NCBI RefSeq assembly: GCF_012427845.1 | Contig: NZ_CP038498.1 | Coordinates: 3,658,001-3,722,000 of the forward strand | Length of the DNA stretch: 64,000 bases | Direction of reading: 5' to 3' | From: Pectobacterium punjabense | Lineage (GTDB): Bacteria; Pseudomonadota; Gammaproteobacteria; Enterobacterales; Enterobacteriaceae | Shown: positions 24,019-35,645 of the stretch, piece by piece | How the letters are laid out: the number at the start of each line of letters is the position of its first letter | How positions within the stretch are numbered: the stretch's first letter is position 1 | Translations under genes and position numbers: made by a program | The notes under the pieces: generated by a model | Database searches by the model: none | Told to the model about the DNA's origin: nothing | The model's input: the letters and a program-made list of their open reading frames with translations, nothing else

Positions 24019-24636
24019 TCAGAGCTTGATAATAGCTCGCTTGCCAAGCAGATCTAACAATTGGCCGGTCAAAGTTGTTACGAATTGTTCACCATCCAGA
24101 TGACTATCCGGCGCTTCCGGCGCCTCATACACCGAGTCGATCCCCGTGAAATTGCGCAACTCCCCCGCGCGGGCTTTTTTGTACAACCCTTTAGGGTCAC
24201 GCGCTTCGCAGGTCGCTAAAGGTGTATCCACAAAAACTTCAATAAACTGCCCGTCACCGAGCAAATCCTGCACCATTTTGCGCTCGGCGCGATGCGGAGA
24301 AATAAACGCGGTCAGTACCACCAGCCCCGCATCCACCATCAGTTTGGCAACTTCACCCACGCGGCGGATATTCTCGCGCCGCTCGTCGTCAGTGAAGCCG
24401 AGATCCCGGCATAGGCCGTGCCGAACATTGTCGCCATCCAGCAGGTAGGTGCTGACACCACGCTGGTGCAATGCCTGCTCCAGCGCGCCTGCTAGCGTGG
24501 ATTTACCGGACCCAGACAGCCCGGTAAACCAGATAACGACGCCCTGATGACCATGTAGTTTCTCGCGCGACTCACGGGTGACATCGTGCGCATGCCAAAC
24601 CACGTTATCGTCAGTCGGTTCATCGCGTAAAGACAC
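24019..24636 (-). CDS. cysC: Adenylyl-sulfate kinase
   Basis: 205 aa from a GTG at 24636, one base after the cysN stop, with GGGAGG upstream (inside cysN); E. coli 201. The longer frame upstream is the end of cysN in another register. Phosphorylates APS to PAPS. P-loop [15 protein letters not shown] near residue 35, [15 protein letters not shown] near residue 63, and [10 protein letters not shown] near residue 107. Last gene of cysGDNC. Confidence 0.95.
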   Translation of the reverse strand: MSLRDEPTDDNVVWHAHDVTRESREKLHGHQGVVIWFTGLSGSGKSTLAGALEQALHQRGVSTYLLDGDNVRHGLCRDLGFTDDERRENIRRVGEVAKLMVDAGLVVLTAFISPHRAERKMVQDLLGDGQFIEVFVDTPLATCEARDPKGLYKKARAGELRNFTGIDSVYEAPEAPDSHLDGEQFVTTLTGQLLDLLGKRAIIKL

Positions 24637-24637
24637 G

Positions 24638-26128
24638 TTATTTGCCTCCCAACAAATCGCGCGCACCCCAATGCGGGAAGTGGCGGCGCACCAGTGCATT
24701 CAGCTCTAGTTCAAACGCACTGTACGCACCCGGTTCCTGATACACCTGTTCGATAGGTTCGCGTACCAGGCCAGCGCCTACCGTGACATTACTCAGACGA
24801 TCGATAAAGATCATCCCGCCTGTCACTGCATTATGTTGATAATTGTCCAGCACCAGCGGCTCATCAAAAACCAGCTCAACGGAGCCGATACCGTTCAGCG
24901 GCAGATTTTCGGCGACGCGCTGCGTCAGCGTATTGATCTCAACCTGATATTGAATATTCTCAACCCGGGCGCGCGTTTTCTTACCGCCAATCTTGATGTC
25001 GTAGCTCTGTCCCGGCACCAGCGGCTGTTCCGCCATCCAGACAACATCCACCAGCGCATGCTGCACCGCTTTCAGCGATTCGCCGCTATCGACCAGCAGA
25101 TCGCCACGGCTGATATCCACTTCATCCGCCAGTACCAGCGTAATCGCTTCACCGGCCTGTGCCTGCGGCAAATCACCGTCAAAGGTCACAATACGGCTGA
25201 CGGTGGATTCTACGCCAGACGGCAGTACTTTGACCCGCTGCCCGACACGGATAATGCCGGATGCCAGCGTTCCTGCGTAGCCACGGAAATCCAGATTCGG
25301 GCGATTGACATATTGCACCGGGAAGCGCATCGGCTGTTCCAGCGTACGCTGTGCCACATTGACCGTTTCCAGCACGTCCAGCAGTGTCGGTCCGGTATAC
25401 CAGCCCATCGTCGTGCTTGGCGTTGCAACGTTGTCACCATCCAGTGCAGAAATCGGCACGAAGGTAATATTCAGGTCGGCAGGCAGTTGCTGAGCAAAAT
25501 CCAGATAATCCTGCTTAAACTGTTCAAATACCGTTTGCTGGTAATCCACTAAATCCATCTTGTTCACCGCCACCACCAGATCGCGAATCCCCAGCAGGGT
25601 CGCGATGAAGCTGTGACGACGAGTTTGATCCAATACACCTTTACGGGCGTCAATCAGCAGGATTGCCAGCTCACAGGTTGATGCACCCGTTGCCATATTG
25701 CGGGTGTATTGCTCGTGTCCTGGCGTATCCGCGATGATAAATTTGCGTTTTTCCGTCGAGAAATAGCGGTAGGCCACGTCAATCGTAATGCCCTGTTCAC
25801 GCTCGGCCTGAAGCCCATCGACCAACAGCGCCAAATCCAATTTTTCGCCCTGCGTGCCCAGACGCTTGCTGTCGTTGTGCAGCGTACTGAGCTGATCTTC
25901 ATAAATCTGGCGCGTATCGTGCAGCAAACGGCCAATTAGCGTACTTTTCCCATCGTCAACGCTGCCACAGGTCAGAAAACGCAGCAGCGTTTTATCCTGC
26001 TGCGCGTGTAAATAGGCTTCCACACCGCCTTGCTCGGCGATCTGCTGTGCAATCGCATTATTGATAACGACTGCATCTTTCTCAGCCGCATTTTCTGCCG
26101 CTGCATCTTTTAAAGAAATTTGGCTCAT
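24638..26128 (-). CDS. cysN: Sulfate adenylyltransferase, GTPase subunit
   Basis: 496 aa (E. coli 475; the extra residues are an Ala-rich N-terminus). Drives ATP sulfurylase by GTP hydrolysis. G1 [14 protein letters not shown] near residue 56, G3 [12 protein letters not shown] near residue 130, G4 VNKMDLVDY near residue 190, then the EF-Tu-like beta-barrel domains. GAGGA precedes the start. Eleven bases after cysD. Confidence 0.96.
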   Translation of the reverse strand: MSQISLKDAAAENAAEKDAVVINNAIAQQIAEQGGVEAYLHAQQDKTLLRFLTCGSVDDGKSTLIGRLLHDTRQIYEDQLSTLHNDSKRLGTQGEKLDLALLVDGLQAEREQGITIDVAYRYFSTEKRKFIIADTPGHEQYTRNMATGASTCELAILLIDARKGVLDQTRRHSFIATLLGIRDLVVAVNKMDLVDYQQTVFEQFKQDYLDFAQQLPADLNITFVPISALDGDNVATPSTTMGWYTGPTLLDVLETVNVAQRTLEQPMRFPVQYVNRPNLDFRGYAGTLASGIIRVGQRVKVLPSGVESTVSRIVTFDGDLPQAQAGEAITLVLADEVDISRGDLLVDSGESLKAVQHALVDVVWMAEQPLVPGQSYDIKIGGKKTRARVENIQYQVEINTLTQRVAENLPLNGIGSVELVFDEPLVLDNYQHNAVTGGMIFIDRLSNVTVGAGLVREPIEQVYQEPGAYSAFELELNALVRRHFPHWGARDLLGGK

Positions 26129-26139
26129 TCGACGATTCC

Positions 26140-27048
26140 TCAGAAATACCCTTGACGCTTTTTCAGCTCCATTGAACCGGCCTGATCGCGGTCAATTACC
26201 CTTCCCTGACGTTCACTGGTTGTGGAAACCAGCATCTCTTCGATGATCTCCGGCAGCGTTTGCGCATCCGATGCCACCGCACCAGTCAGCGGCCAACAGC
26301 CCAGCGTGCGGAAACGCACCATGCGCTGTTCGATCACTTCACCCGGTTGCAGATCGATGCGATCGTCATCCACCATCAGCAGCATGCCATCGCGTTCTAC
26401 CACTGGACGCGGAGCAGCCAGATATAGCGGAACAATATCGATATTTTCCAGATAGATATATTGCCAGATATCCAGCTCGGTCCAGTTAGAAAGCGGGAAA
26501 ACGCGGATGCTCTCGCCTTTGTTAATCTGACCGTTGTAGTTGTGCCACAGCTCTGGGCGCTGGTTTTTTGGGTCCCAACGATGGAAACGATCGCGGAAGG
26601 AGTAAATACGCTCTTTGGCACGCGACTTCTCTTCATCGCGACGTGCCCCGCCAAATGCGGCATCAAAACCGTATTTGTCCAATGCCTGCTTCAGTCCTTC
26701 GGTTTTCATGATGTCGGTGTGTTTGGCGCTACCGTGTACAAAAGGGTTAATTCCTAGCGCTTCACCTTGCGGGTTGCGGTGCACCAGCAGTTCACAACCG
26801 TAAGCTTTCGCCGTACGGTCGCGGAATTCGTACATTTCACGAAATTTCCAACCGGTATCAACATGCAGCAGCGGGAAAGGCAGCGATCCCGGATAGAACG
26901 CCTTGCGCGCCAAATGCAACATCACCGAAGAGTCTTTACCGATGGAATACATCATCACCGGGTTACTGAACTCGGCCGCCACTTCGCGGATGATGTGAAT
27001 GCTTTCGGCTTCGAGCTGCCGTAAATGCGTGAGTCGTTTCTCGTCCAT
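26140..27048 (-). CDS. cysD: Sulfate adenylyltransferase subunit 2
   Basis: 302 aa, the E. coli length. Catalytic subunit that makes APS from ATP and sulfate. PP-loop [16 protein letters not shown] near residue 35, [18 protein letters not shown] near residue 62, [24 protein letters not shown] block near residue 130, C-terminus ending KKRQGYF. Confidence 0.97.
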   Translation of the reverse strand: MDEKRLTHLRQLEAESIHIIREVAAEFSNPVMMYSIGKDSSVMLHLARKAFYPGSLPFPLLHVDTGWKFREMYEFRDRTAKAYGCELLVHRNPQGEALGINPFVHGSAKHTDIMKTEGLKQALDKYGFDAAFGGARRDEEKSRAKERIYSFRDRFHRWDPKNQRPELWHNYNGQINKGESIRVFPLSNWTELDIWQYIYLENIDIVPLYLAAPRPVVERDGMLLMVDDDRIDLQPGEVIEQRMVRFRTLGCWPLTGAVASDAQTLPEIIEEMLVSTTSERQGRVIDRDQAGSMELKKRQGYF

Positions 27049-27057
27049 ACCCTTTCC

Positions 27058-28500
27058 TTAAGCCAAGTTTACTACCGCTGGGCGGCTGTCTTGCGGCACC
27101 GTCGGCGTTGTCTGACCAAACCAGGCAATCTGGTGATGTAAATCCACCACCTCGCCAATCACCAGCAGCGCCGGCGTCGGCGCTTGCCGTGCCAAATGTT
27201 CCAACTCTTGCAGCGTACCGATTTGTACCTGCTGATCGTGTCGAGTACCGCGGCTAATCACGGCAACGGGCGTCTGCGATGAACGGCCATGCGCAATAAG
27301 CTGCTGTGAAATCTCTGCGGCTTTCATCGTTCCCATATAAATCGCCAGCGTCTGACGGCCACGCGCCAGCGTTGACCAGTCCAACGCATCGCCATCGGGG
27401 CGACAGTGGCCAGTAATAAACAGTACGCTCTGCGCGTAATCACGGTGCGTAAGCGGAATCCCCGCATACGCCGTGACGCCCGCGGCGGCCGTCACACCGG
27501 GTACCACCTGAAACGTGATCCCCGCCTGTGCCACCGCCTGTAGCTCTTCGCCGCCGCGGCCAAAAATAAAGGGGTCGCCGCCTTTCAGACGCACCACCCG
27601 CTTGCCTTCCTGCGCCAGCGTCACCAGCAGTTGATTAATCTCATCCTGTGGCAACGAATGCGCGCTGGCACGTTTTCCGACGCAGATGCGTTCGGCATCT
27701 CGGCGCACCAAATCCAGCACATCGGCACTGACCAGATGGTCATACAACACCACGTCAGCCTGCTGCATCACCTGCAATCCACGCAGCGTAAGCAACCCAG
27801 CATCGCCGGGGCCTGCACCAACCAGCGCCACTTCACCGCGTACTGCCGCAGGCAATTGTTGCTCGTCTTGCTGATTAACCAGTTGCTGTTGCAATTCGTC
27901 TTCGGCCTGCCCCAACTGTCCGGCAGAAACCAGCGATGCAAAGCGTCCGACAAACAGCCGTTCCCAAAAACGGCGGCGTGCTGACATCGAATGCAATCGG
28001 GTTTTAATCCTGTCGCGCCAGCTTCCGGCGATATCCGCCATCGTACCCAAACTGGCAGGCAGTAATGATTCCAGCTTTTCACGCAGCAGACGCGCCAGCA
28101 CCGGGGCCTGTCCCCCCGAGGAAATAGCCACCACCAGCGGAGAGCGATCGACAATCGAGGGGAAAATAAACGAGCACTTCGGCTGATCGTCCACCACGTT
28201 CACCAGCAAATGACGCTGATTCGCCGCCTCAAACACCGCGGCATTCAACTCGGCGTCATCCGTGGCAGCAATCACCAAAAACACACCGGATAACAGCTCG
28301 GGCGTAAAAGCGTGCGCCAGCCATTCAACCTGTCCGGCCTGATGCTGTGCAGCCAACGGTTCCGCCAGCGCCTGTGCGACAATTTTTACCTCCGCGCCCG
28401 CGCGTTGCAGTAGATCGATTTTGCGCGTGGCAACCTCGCCGCCGCCAACAACCAATACCGGGCGCTGACGAAGATCGGCAAATATAGGGAGATAGTTCAC
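27058..28500 (-). CDS. cysG: Siroheme synthase (trifunctional)
   Basis: 480 aa (E. coli 457). N-terminal dehydrogenase/ferrochelatase with [15 protein letters not shown] near residue 18 and [11 protein letters not shown] near residue 125; C-terminal uroporphyrinogen-III C-methyltransferase with [16 protein letters not shown] near residue 225 and [15 protein letters not shown] near residue 305. Converts uroporphyrinogen III to siroheme, the cofactor of CysI. In E. coli cysG sits with nirBDC; here it leads cysDNC between the two cys clusters, tying cofactor supply to assimilation. Confidence 0.96.
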   Translation of the reverse strand: MNYLPIFADLRQRPVLVVGGGEVATRKIDLLQRAGAEVKIVAQALAEPLAAQHQAGQVEWLAHAFTPELLSGVFLVIAATDDAELNAAVFEAANQRHLLVNVVDDQPKCSFIFPSIVDRSPLVVAISSGGQAPVLARLLREKLESLLPASLGTMADIAGSWRDRIKTRLHSMSARRRFWERLFVGRFASLVSAGQLGQAEDELQQQLVNQQDEQQLPAAVRGEVALVGAGPGDAGLLTLRGLQVMQQADVVLYDHLVSADVLDLVRRDAERICVGKRASAHSLPQDEINQLLVTLAQEGKRVVRLKGGDPFIFGRGGEELQAVAQAGITFQVVPGVTAAAGVTAYAGIPLTHRDYAQSVLFITGHCRPDGDALDWSTLARGRQTLAIYMGTMKAAEISQQLIAHGRSSQTPVAVISRGTRHDQQVQIGTLQELEHLARQAPTPALLVIGEVVDLHHQIAWFGQTTPTVPQDSRPAVVNLA

Positions 28501-28810
28501 AATCGCCTTAACTAAGCAAAAAAGTAGATAATGCGACTATACGGTGAGGACAGAACACTTATGAAATGCCGAATTGGAATGACAAGTTCCGTAATGGAAT
28601 AACAACACGTTTACAACTGAGATTGGGATGATAACGGCGGTAAAAAATGACGGTGATAAAAAAGTGGGCGATGCCCTAATGCCTATCGCTTAAGCATTGA
28701 GATACACGGGGCGACCACAGGGGTGAGGCGTCCCTACGGGAACCTCCCCCTGTGTTTCCCCTAATAACGGGCTTAAGTAACCCGTATTAGACGATATCCA
28801 GTTTTTTCTT
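28501..28810 (-). promoter_or_regulatory. cysH-cysG interval with possible CysB site
   Basis: 310 gene-free bases upstream of cysGDNC. At 28571-28602 the minus strand has TTATTCC followed by GGAAC and CATTCC, similar in part to the TTATTCC/GGAATAA pieces of CysB sites. Closer to cysG, CCGTATAGTCGCATTAT could be a -10 region. The hairpin repeat at 28716-28754 stands in the same gap. CysB control is known for these genes in E. coli; the site itself is a weak call. Confidence 0.35.
28716..28754. repeat. Imperfect 39-bp hairpin
   Basis: Arms CACAGGGGTGAGG and CCTCCCCCTGTG with further pairing of TCCC and GGGA around a 3-base loop (TAC). It stands about 55 bases after the cysH stop. There is no T run after either arm, so it looks like an intergenic palindromic repeat more than an intrinsic terminator, though it may protect the cysJIH mRNA end. 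Confidence 0.5.
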
Positions 28811-29545
28811 TTACCCTTCGTGCAGCCCGCATTCGCGTTTCAGGCCGAAGAAGCGGGTTTCTTCTTCGCTCATGCCCGGTTCCCATTTACGGGTGGTGTG
28901 CGTATCGCCGACGGATAAATAGCCCTGATCCCACAGCGGATGATAGCTCAGGCCGTTTTCTTTCAGATATTGATACACCGTCCGGTTATCCCAATCGATA
29001 ATCGGCAGGAATTTGAAGACGCCGCGCTGAATCGCCAGCACCGGTAATTCCCCCCGGCTGCCAGACTGCTCACGACGCAGGCCAGCAAACCAGGTCCCTG
29101 CATTTAGCTCGCTCAGTGCCCGATTCATCGGTTCGACTTTATTCAGCAGGTTATAGCGCTCAATACCTTCCACGCCCTGCTCCCAGAGCTTGCCGTAGCG
29201 CGCTTCTTGCCAGGCCGCGGATTCAGCGGCGCGATACACTTGCAGGTTCAGTTTAAGCTGTTCCGTCAGTGCATCAATAAACTGATAGGTTTCAGGAAAC
29301 AGATAACCGGTATCCGTGAGGATGACCGGAATATCCGACCGCTGTTGCGTCACCAGATGCAGCGATATCGCAGCCTGAATACCGAAGCTGGACGACAACA
29401 CAAAATTGCCCGGCAGATTCTCTAGCGCCCAGCTCACCCTTTCCTGTGCAGACAGTTGCTCAAGCTGACCATTCACAGCAGCCAACGCGGCCACCTGTTC
29501 CGCTTTCGGTAACGCGTTGAGCACCTCAAGGTTAAATTCGGCCAT
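28811..29545 (-). CDS. cysH: Phosphoadenosine phosphosulfate reductase
   Basis: 244 aa, the E. coli length. Reduces PAPS to sulfite with thioredoxin. PP-loop-type [15 protein letters not shown] near residue 50, [17 protein letters not shown] near residue 76, [13 protein letters not shown] near residue 132, and the C-terminal redox motif KRECGLHEG with the single catalytic Cys. Third gene of cysJIH, 12 bases after cysI. Confidence 0.97.
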   Translation of the reverse strand: MAEFNLEVLNALPKAEQVAALAAVNGQLEQLSAQERVSWALENLPGNFVLSSSFGIQAAISLHLVTQQRSDIPVILTDTGYLFPETYQFIDALTEQLKLNLQVYRAAESAAWQEARYGKLWEQGVEGIERYNLLNKVEPMNRALSELNAGTWFAGLRREQSGSRGELPVLAIQRGVFKFLPIIDWDNRTVYQYLKENGLSYHPLWDQGYLSVGDTHTTRKWEPGMSEEETRFFGLKRECGLHEG

Positions 29546-29557
29546 CAGGATCTCCTG

Positions 29558-31291
29558 TCAATCATAAAAATCGCGGGCGGGGTCCAGCACCGGTTTAATG
29601 ATGTTGGTACGAATGACGAAATCACCGAAGCCTTCATTCGGCTGGCGATCTTGCGCCCACAGCCCGATAAGCCTGTCGATTTCTGCAAGGATCTCAGTTT
29701 CATTAATGTTTTCGCGATACATACGGGGAATACGTGTTCCTTCTCGATTCCCACCGAGGTGCAGGTTATAACGCCCCACCGCTTTGCCCACTAAACCAAT
29801 TTCCGCCAACATCGCGCGGCCACAGCCGTTCGGGCAGCCCGTCACGCGCAGGACAATGTGTTCATCGCCCACACCATGCTGCTGCATAATACCTTCCACT
29901 TTCGTGACAAATTCCGGCAAGAAGCGCTCGGCTTCTGCCATCGCCAGCGGACAAGTTGGAAATGACACGCAGGCCATTGAATTCTTGCGCTGCTCGCTGA
30001 CGCTGTCATCAATCAGGCCGTGCTCACGCGCTAGCGCATCAATCTTCGCTTTGCTACGCGCAGGAACGCCTGCCACGATCAAGTTCTGATTCGCCGTTAA
30101 GCGGAAATCCCCTTTATGGATCTTGGCAATTTCCGCCAGGCCGGTTTTCAGCGGACGGCCTGGATAATCCAGAACACGACCGTTTTCGATAAACAGCGTC
30201 AGATGCCATTTATTGTCGATACCTTTAACCCAGCCGATGCGATCGCCGCGCCCAGTGAATTCATAAGGGCGCACGGCTTCAAACTTCACACCAGCACGCG
30301 CCTCCACTTCCTGCTTAAAGTTATCTACCCCCACGCGTTCCAGCGTGTATTTGGTTTTCGCATTTTTACGGTTGGTACGGTTACCCCAATCACGTTGCGT
30401 GGTCACCACGGCTTCCGCGATGGCCAACGTATGCTCAACGGAAATATAGCCCAGTTCACTGGCGGTACGCGGATAGGTTTCTTTATCGCCGTGCGCGATA
30501 GAGAGTCCACCGCCCACCAGCACGTTAAAGCCCACCAGACGGCCGTTATCGGCAATCGCAACGAAGTTAAGATCGTTCGCATGCAGATCGATATCATTCT
30601 GCGGCGGGATCACCACTGTGGTTTTGAACTTACGCGGCAGATATGTCGAACCCAGAATTGGCTCCTCATCCGTCGTTGCCACCTTTTCCTGATCCATCCA
30701 GATCTCAGCATAGGCGCGCGTGCGCGGCAGCAGATGCTCAGAAATCTTTTTCGCCCACTCATACGCCTGCTGATGCAGTTCGGATTCTATCGGGTTAGAC
30801 GTACACAACACGTTACGGTTCATGTCGTTCGCCGTCGCCAGCGCATCCAGACCGATGCTATTCAGCATCTGGTGTACCGGTTTCACGTTCGATTTGAGAA
30901 TACCGTGATACTGGAACGTCTGACGATTCGTGATGCGAATGCTGCCATAGATCGTATTTTCAGTCGCAAATTTGTCGATCCGCAGCCACTGCTCTGGCGT
31001 CATCACGCCACCGGGCAGACGGCAGCGCAGCAGCATCGCATGGCGCGGCTCCAGTTTCTGCTCAGCACGTTCGGCGCGAATATCGCGGTCATCCTGCTGA
31101 TACATTCCGTGGAAACGGATCAGCAGAAAGTTATCGCCCTTAAAGCCGCCGGTCAGACCATCGTTCAGGTCGTCAGCAATCGTGCCGCGCAGAAAGTTAC
31201 TTTCTGTCTTCATGCGCTCAGCATCAGCGAGTTTCCCTTCTACCACCAAAGGACCGGGGTGTTTTTCACTGAAAACGTATTTTTCACTCAT
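29558..31291 (-). CDS. cysI: Sulfite reductase hemoprotein subunit
   Basis: 577 aa (E. coli 570). Carries siroheme and a 4Fe-4S cluster and reduces sulfite to sulfide with six electrons from CysJ. Cluster cysteines are in [18 protein letters not shown] near residue 440 and [12 protein letters not shown] near residue 485. The ATG overlaps the cysJ stop by one base (TAATG), so the pair is translationally coupled. Confidence 0.97.
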   Translation of the reverse strand: MSEKYVFSEKHPGPLVVEGKLADAERMKTESNFLRGTIADDLNDGLTGGFKGDNFLLIRFHGMYQQDDRDIRAERAEQKLEPRHAMLLRCRLPGGVMTPEQWLRIDKFATENTIYGSIRITNRQTFQYHGILKSNVKPVHQMLNSIGLDALATANDMNRNVLCTSNPIESELHQQAYEWAKKISEHLLPRTRAYAEIWMDQEKVATTDEEPILGSTYLPRKFKTTVVIPPQNDIDLHANDLNFVAIADNGRLVGFNVLVGGGLSIAHGDKETYPRTASELGYISVEHTLAIAEAVVTTQRDWGNRTNRKNAKTKYTLERVGVDNFKQEVEARAGVKFEAVRPYEFTGRGDRIGWVKGIDNKWHLTLFIENGRVLDYPGRPLKTGLAEIAKIHKGDFRLTANQNLIVAGVPARSKAKIDALAREHGLIDDSVSEQRKNSMACVSFPTCPLAMAEAERFLPEFVTKVEGIMQQHGVGDEHIVLRVTGCPNGCGRAMLAEIGLVGKAVGRYNLHLGGNREGTRIPRMYRENINETEILAEIDRLIGLWAQDRQPNEGFGDFVIRTNIIKPVLDPARDFYD

Positions 31292-33114
31292 TAGTACACA
31301 TCTCGCTGATAACGGCGCTCAAGGCGCAGATCGCTTAAAAACTCATCGGCCTGTTCACTGTCCATGCCGCCATGCTCAACTATCACATCCAGCAGTGCCC
31401 GCTCGACGTCTTTCGCCATACGGTTGGCATCACCACACACGTACAGGTGCGCGCCATCCTGAATCCAGCGCCAGACTTCCGCGCCTTTTTCCCGCAGTTT
31501 GTCCTGCACGTAAACTTTATGCGCCTGATCGCGCGACCAGGCCAGATCGATGTTGGTTAGCAGGCCATCTTTAACGTAGCGCTGCCATTCAACCTGATAC
31601 AGAAAATCTTCCGTAAAGTGCGGGTTGCCGAAGAACAGCCAGTTTTTCCCTTCAGCCCCATCGGCATCGCGCTGCTGCATAAAGGCGCGGAACGGCGCAA
31701 TTCCGGTGCCCGGCCCGATCATGATGACCGGCGCGTCGGAATTAGCAGGCAGACGGAAGTTATCGTTATGCTCGATGAAAACACGAATTTCATCGTCTTC
31801 ACTCAGTCTGTCAGCCAGATAGCTAGAGGCGCCACCGGCACGCTCGCGGCCTTCGTATTCGTAGCGCACCACGCCAACGGTGATGTGCACTTCGCTTTCG
31901 ACTTCCGCCTGCGAGGAGGCAATAGAGTAAAGGCGCGGCGTCAGCGGACGCAGCAGGCTCAGTAGCTGTTCTGCCGTCAGTTCAGTCGGCGCCTGTCGCA
32001 CCATATCCACCAGCGGCGTTCGCTGTGCAAACTGCTGGAGAGCTGGCTTATCGGCCAACAGCGACAGCAGCGTTTCATTACGCGACAGTGCCGCGTATTT
32101 CTCGACAATCGGTGCGGTGTTCTGCGTCAGCTCAAAGTGACTTTTCAGCGCCTGCGATAGTGGCAGCGTCTTGCCGTCAACGCTGACGGACTCATCGCCT
32201 TTCAGCCACAGTAATTCCAGCAACTCCTGCACCAGCGCGGGGTCGTTATCGAACCACACGCCCAGCGCGTCGCCCGGCTGGTAGCGCAAACCGGAATCGC
32301 CCAAATCGATCTCGATATGGCGAACATCCTTTTCGGAATTACGCCCGGTCACTTTCTGGTTCACAGCAAACGTGGCATGCAGCGGTGAGGATTTGCTGTA
32401 CGGGCTGCTGGTAATTTCATCCAGTGCACCCTGAGAGGCAATTTGCGCGACGGCTTCGCCCTGAACCGGCACTCGAGCCTGCAAAATATCAACCAACTGG
32501 CGTCGCCACTGTTCGGCGAGCGCCTGATAATCGACATCGGCATCGACGCGATCCAGCAGGCGTTCAGCGCCCAGCTCAGCCAGACGGTTATCGAAATCTT
32601 TACCCGCCTTACTGAAGAATTCGTAAGAGGTATCACCCAGGCCAAACACGGCAAACGCGGTGTCTTTCATCTCCGGGGCTTTTTTGGACAGCAGGAACTT
32701 ATGCAGCGCGACCGCCTCTTCCGGCGGCTCCCCTTCCCCCTGCGTCGAGGCGACGATTAGCAGCAGCTTTTCCTGTCCGATTTGCTTGAACTTGTAATCA
32801 CCCGCATTGACCAGATTGACAGACAGCTTGGCCGCCAGCAGATCGTCACGCAGTTGTTCCGCGACCCGACGCGCATTACCTGTCTGCGAGGCGGAGATCA
32901 GCGTAATGGTTTGCACTGGCACCGTGACAGCGGACGCCGCCGTGGCCGTTATCGCGCCTGACTGCACGTTCCCAGGCTGCTGTACCAACCCCCAGAAATA
33001 GCCAGATAGCCAGGCCAGCTGCGTCGATGAGAAATCACCGGTTGCCGCCTGTAAACGCGTTAATTGCTCCGCACTCAGCGGAAGCAATGAAGTGGGGGAA
33101 ACCGGAGTAGTCAT
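31291..33114 (-). CDS. cysJ: Sulfite reductase flavoprotein subunit
   Basis: 607 aa (E. coli 599). Flavodoxin domain first ([18 protein letters not shown] near residue 75; [14 protein letters not shown] near residue 125), then the FAD domain (RLYSIASSQ near residue 395, [21 protein letters not shown] near 420) and the NADPH domain ([14 protein letters not shown] near residue 465; [13 protein letters not shown] near 560). Passes electrons from NADPH to CysI. Confidence 0.97.
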   Translation of the reverse strand: MTTPVSPTSLLPLSAEQLTRLQAATGDFSSTQLAWLSGYFWGLVQQPGNVQSGAITATAASAVTVPVQTITLISASQTGNARRVAEQLRDDLLAAKLSVNLVNAGDYKFKQIGQEKLLLIVASTQGEGEPPEEAVALHKFLLSKKAPEMKDTAFAVFGLGDTSYEFFSKAGKDFDNRLAELGAERLLDRVDADVDYQALAEQWRRQLVDILQARVPVQGEAVAQIASQGALDEITSSPYSKSSPLHATFAVNQKVTGRNSEKDVRHIEIDLGDSGLRYQPGDALGVWFDNDPALVQELLELLWLKGDESVSVDGKTLPLSQALKSHFELTQNTAPIVEKYAALSRNETLLSLLADKPALQQFAQRTPLVDMVRQAPTELTAEQLLSLLRPLTPRLYSIASSQAEVESEVHITVGVVRYEYEGRERAGGASSYLADRLSEDDEIRVFIEHNDNFRLPANSDAPVIMIGPGTGIAPFRAFMQQRDADGAEGKNWLFFGNPHFTEDFLYQVEWQRYVKDGLLTNIDLAWSRDQAHKVYVQDKLREKGAEVWRWIQDGAHLYVCGDANRMAKDVERALLDVIVEHGGMDSEQADEFLSDLRLERRYQRDVY

Positions 33115-33392
33115 TGTGATTTCTGTTTCCTTGTGCCTGTGCAGTTAGCCAACGACGCTAATACAAAAACATGCAATAAAAAGATGAATGGAGGATAAGG
33201 GTAACGATCTGCATCTTAACAATTAAAGAAATGATGGAAATATTAAATAACCAAAATGACTAAATGGTTTTTCTGATAGTCCTTATTGCTTAAAGTGTTA
33301 TAGCTGATGGCATGCGCGTTGCGTGGCGATATCGGTAAGAATGCATTCAGAAAGAGGGGCTGCCGCGCAGCCCCATACAAACAGGATGTGGG
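33115..33392 (-). promoter_or_regulatory. cysJIH upstream region
   Basis: 278 bases with no gene. The minus-strand stretch 33190-33310 is AT-rich, with TATTTAATATT as a possible -10 and repeated short A/T blocks upstream where the activator CysB would be expected. At 33355-33373 GGGGCTG-CCGCG-CAGCCCC is a 7-bp hairpin just past the stop of the HD-GYP-like gene, a probable terminator for it although the T run is poor. Confidence 0.4.
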
Positions 33393-35129
33393 CTAAATTT
33401 TCAGCACTTTCATGCCAAAATCGTCGGGATGTACGACGTTTTCAAGCTGGCCGACCTGCAACAAATCCCCTTTAGAGACGACGCTGCTGATATTGGTATC
33501 AGGAAAGCGCAGATTCTTGACGAGGTGCACCACGATCGGTTTACCCTTTTTATCAATATCCATCACCCAGCCAAGAAACCCCCCCGAGTATTTAGCCAGA
33601 CTACCTATTGGATAGAGGCCGTAAATCTGCACGTAATTGACCAACACCGCTTTATCATAGGCACCGTTCGCCTCATAGATTTTCCGGTAGGCTGCCAATG
33701 GCGTACGGGGAGAAATGCCATTGCGCGTATGCCTCAGCTTATTAATCGCCTTAATCACGGAGACTAAGCGGACGAGCTCCGATAGTCGATCGCCGTGTTT
33801 ACCCTGTGGATAGCCGCTGCCATCCAAACGCTCGTTAGCATTCTCAATCACATCGCGACACGTGGGGGTTATCACCCAATTTAGCTCACGTAATTTCGCA
33901 CACAACACGCCCACATGGCCGCTAAGGATCGCTTTCTGCGCCGGGTTCATGTTTACTTTCAGCGACGGAAGGCTGGCGTTCACCAACAGCGGCTTGCCCA
34001 TGGTGTGAAGTAACGCACCTAGCACCGCCTCACGCACGTGAGGCGCATGGGGATCGGAAATTAACAGCATATCGGCCAGTTTCCCCGCGACCTGCACGGC
34101 ATGCCTGACCCAATCCGCCTCATCACGCAGGAACGACAGCGCATACAAAAAAGCCTTTCTCTCTTTTTTGACCATATAAAGCAGAGTGTCAACACAGTCA
34201 TAGAAGATCTCAATAGGCAGTTGATTGCGCGTTTTCATGTACATCAGCCCAATCTGAAGCCGATGGGCGACTTCCATTACCCCGCGTTCCATCGGCGTTT
34301 GCCGGGTACGTTTCTCTCGCTCCTGACTTTCTCGCAGCAATAGACTTTTCTCCTTGGTGCCCGGAATAAACAATGGGGACGAATACACCATGCTGCCAGT
34401 CACGCCGGTTCGGTATGCTGCTTCTCTTTCCGATTCATTCGTATAACGGAGCAACGCTTCAGACTGTGATGAAGACAAATTAATAAATTGGATGCCAACA
34501 GCGGCGTAGCCATTATTCCCAAAAGGTCGTATATGGCGAATTTTCCCCTCGGCATAAAAGCTTTCTCCGTTAGGGAATTCAAGCGCGACGCCGGGAATGT
34601 CTTGACCAACTTCAATTGCAATGCTCTCAACCAGATCGATTTCGACCATACACCCACCGGTCGATAAATTGCGTAACGTTCCAGGTACGTTAAGCGTGTG
34701 CATATAGACTTCAAGGCGAGCACGAGCCTGCATGCCAAGAATAAAAGGAATACGAATCGCGCCTCTGTTTTCCGTGACAAAAACAGATTCCGGCAAACGA
34801 CATTCCAGACGATAAAACATACTGTCCATCTTGAATAATTGTGTGGAAATATTACAAAGACTGTAGGTTTCTCGTTCGATGTTCTCCGTCCCTTTGAGAG
34901 CTTCCAGATCAAAATTCAAACCACCATCTGCAAGATATCTGTCGATATCCGAACCAGAATATTCCACATCCAACACGATTCGACTTTTATCCAGATTCAG
35001 TTCTGCAACATCTGCTTTTAATGCATATAGCATATCTTTAGCATAAATAGACATCACATAAGTATGTTGCAGCAATGCGCTAATCACTTTAGCGGGAGGG
35101 GGAGAAAATTTTTCCACTATAAGATCCAC
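33393..35129 (-). CDS. PilZ plus HD-GYP-like domain protein
   Basis: 578 aa, no signal or membrane helix. Residues ~1-115 look like a YcgR-type N-terminal domain. The PilZ domain follows with the c-di-GMP-binding pair RGAIR (R122-R126) and NLSTGG (N154-G159). Residues ~280-520 are HD-GYP-like: the GYP motif is intact (DGSGYP, D436-P441), but the metal-binding pair normally HDxGK reads LHTMGK (H375-T376), so Asp is replaced by Thr. Phosphodiesterase activity is therefore doubtful; c-di-GMP binding through PilZ looks sound. Probably a c-di-GMP effector, next to an EAL gene. First gene of the accessory block beyond cysJ. Confidence 0.85.
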   Translation of the reverse strand: MDLIVEKFSPPPAKVISALLQHTYVMSIYAKDMLYALKADVAELNLDKSRIVLDVEYSGSDIDRYLADGGLNFDLEALKGTENIERETYSLCNISTQLFKMDSMFYRLECRLPESVFVTENRGAIRIPFILGMQARARLEVYMHTLNVPGTLRNLSTGGCMVEIDLVESIAIEVGQDIPGVALEFPNGESFYAEGKIRHIRPFGNNGYAAVGIQFINLSSSQSEALLRYTNESEREAAYRTGVTGSMVYSSPLFIPGTKEKSLLLRESQEREKRTRQTPMERGVMEVAHRLQIGLMYMKTRNQLPIEIFYDCVDTLLYMVKKERKAFLYALSFLRDEADWVRHAVQVAGKLADMLLISDPHAPHVREAVLGALLHTMGKPLLVNASLPSLKVNMNPAQKAILSGHVGVLCAKLRELNWVITPTCRDVIENANERLDGSGYPQGKHGDRLSELVRLVSVIKAINKLRHTRNGISPRTPLAAYRKIYEANGAYDKAVLVNYVQIYGLYPIGSLAKYSGGFLGWVMDIDKKGKPIVVHLVKNLRFPDTNISSVVSKGDLLQVGQLENVVHPDDFGMKVLKI

Positions 35130-35645
35130 CTATTAACGCGATGGTGATATATCCCAAAAAATCCCCAAAAGGACTTCTCTCTTTTTAATAAAACGAATTC
35201 TACCGTGGGATGTAATGATCTAGAAATGTGCCTACTTTTACTGGGTAAAACGTCAACCAGGCTCAATTTCTTATTTTTCTCATCCCAATATCATTACGAA
35301 ACGACGATTTCATCGTTGTTTATCATCCTAACAAGGATACCCAAAAGCCACAACGACTACACATACGCCAAAATAAGATCAAAATACAAACAAAATGAAT
35401 TTTAAATTCAAAATACTAAAAATAACAAAAATTAAAAACCACAAAAATACAAATTATCAGAGCAAAAAACCAACACCAACATAGATTTAAACGATCATTA
35501 TTTTTTAATCAATAGCCAATGACTATCAAATGAGAATTATTGATCATTTAAAACAATTTCCAAACATTCTAAATTACTGTGTAGAATCCAGACGAGCCAT
35601 GTTATGAAATTGCTAATTCTATGGAGAGGGTGAGTAATCAGTAAA
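35130..35645. other. AT-rich gene-free interval
   Basis: 516 bases between two divergent c-di-GMP-related genes; 35340-35580 is strongly AT-rich with runs of A. No protein-like frame or RNA gene is recognisable. It must hold the promoters of both neighbours. Such base composition in enterobacteria usually marks H-NS-silenced, acquired DNA; that is an inference. Confidence 0.55.

Noticed and set aside
30116..31294. 392-codon plus-strand frame
   Set aside because: Antisense to cysI over its full length; composition (many Arg, His, Phe) is typical of a shadow frame of a real gene.
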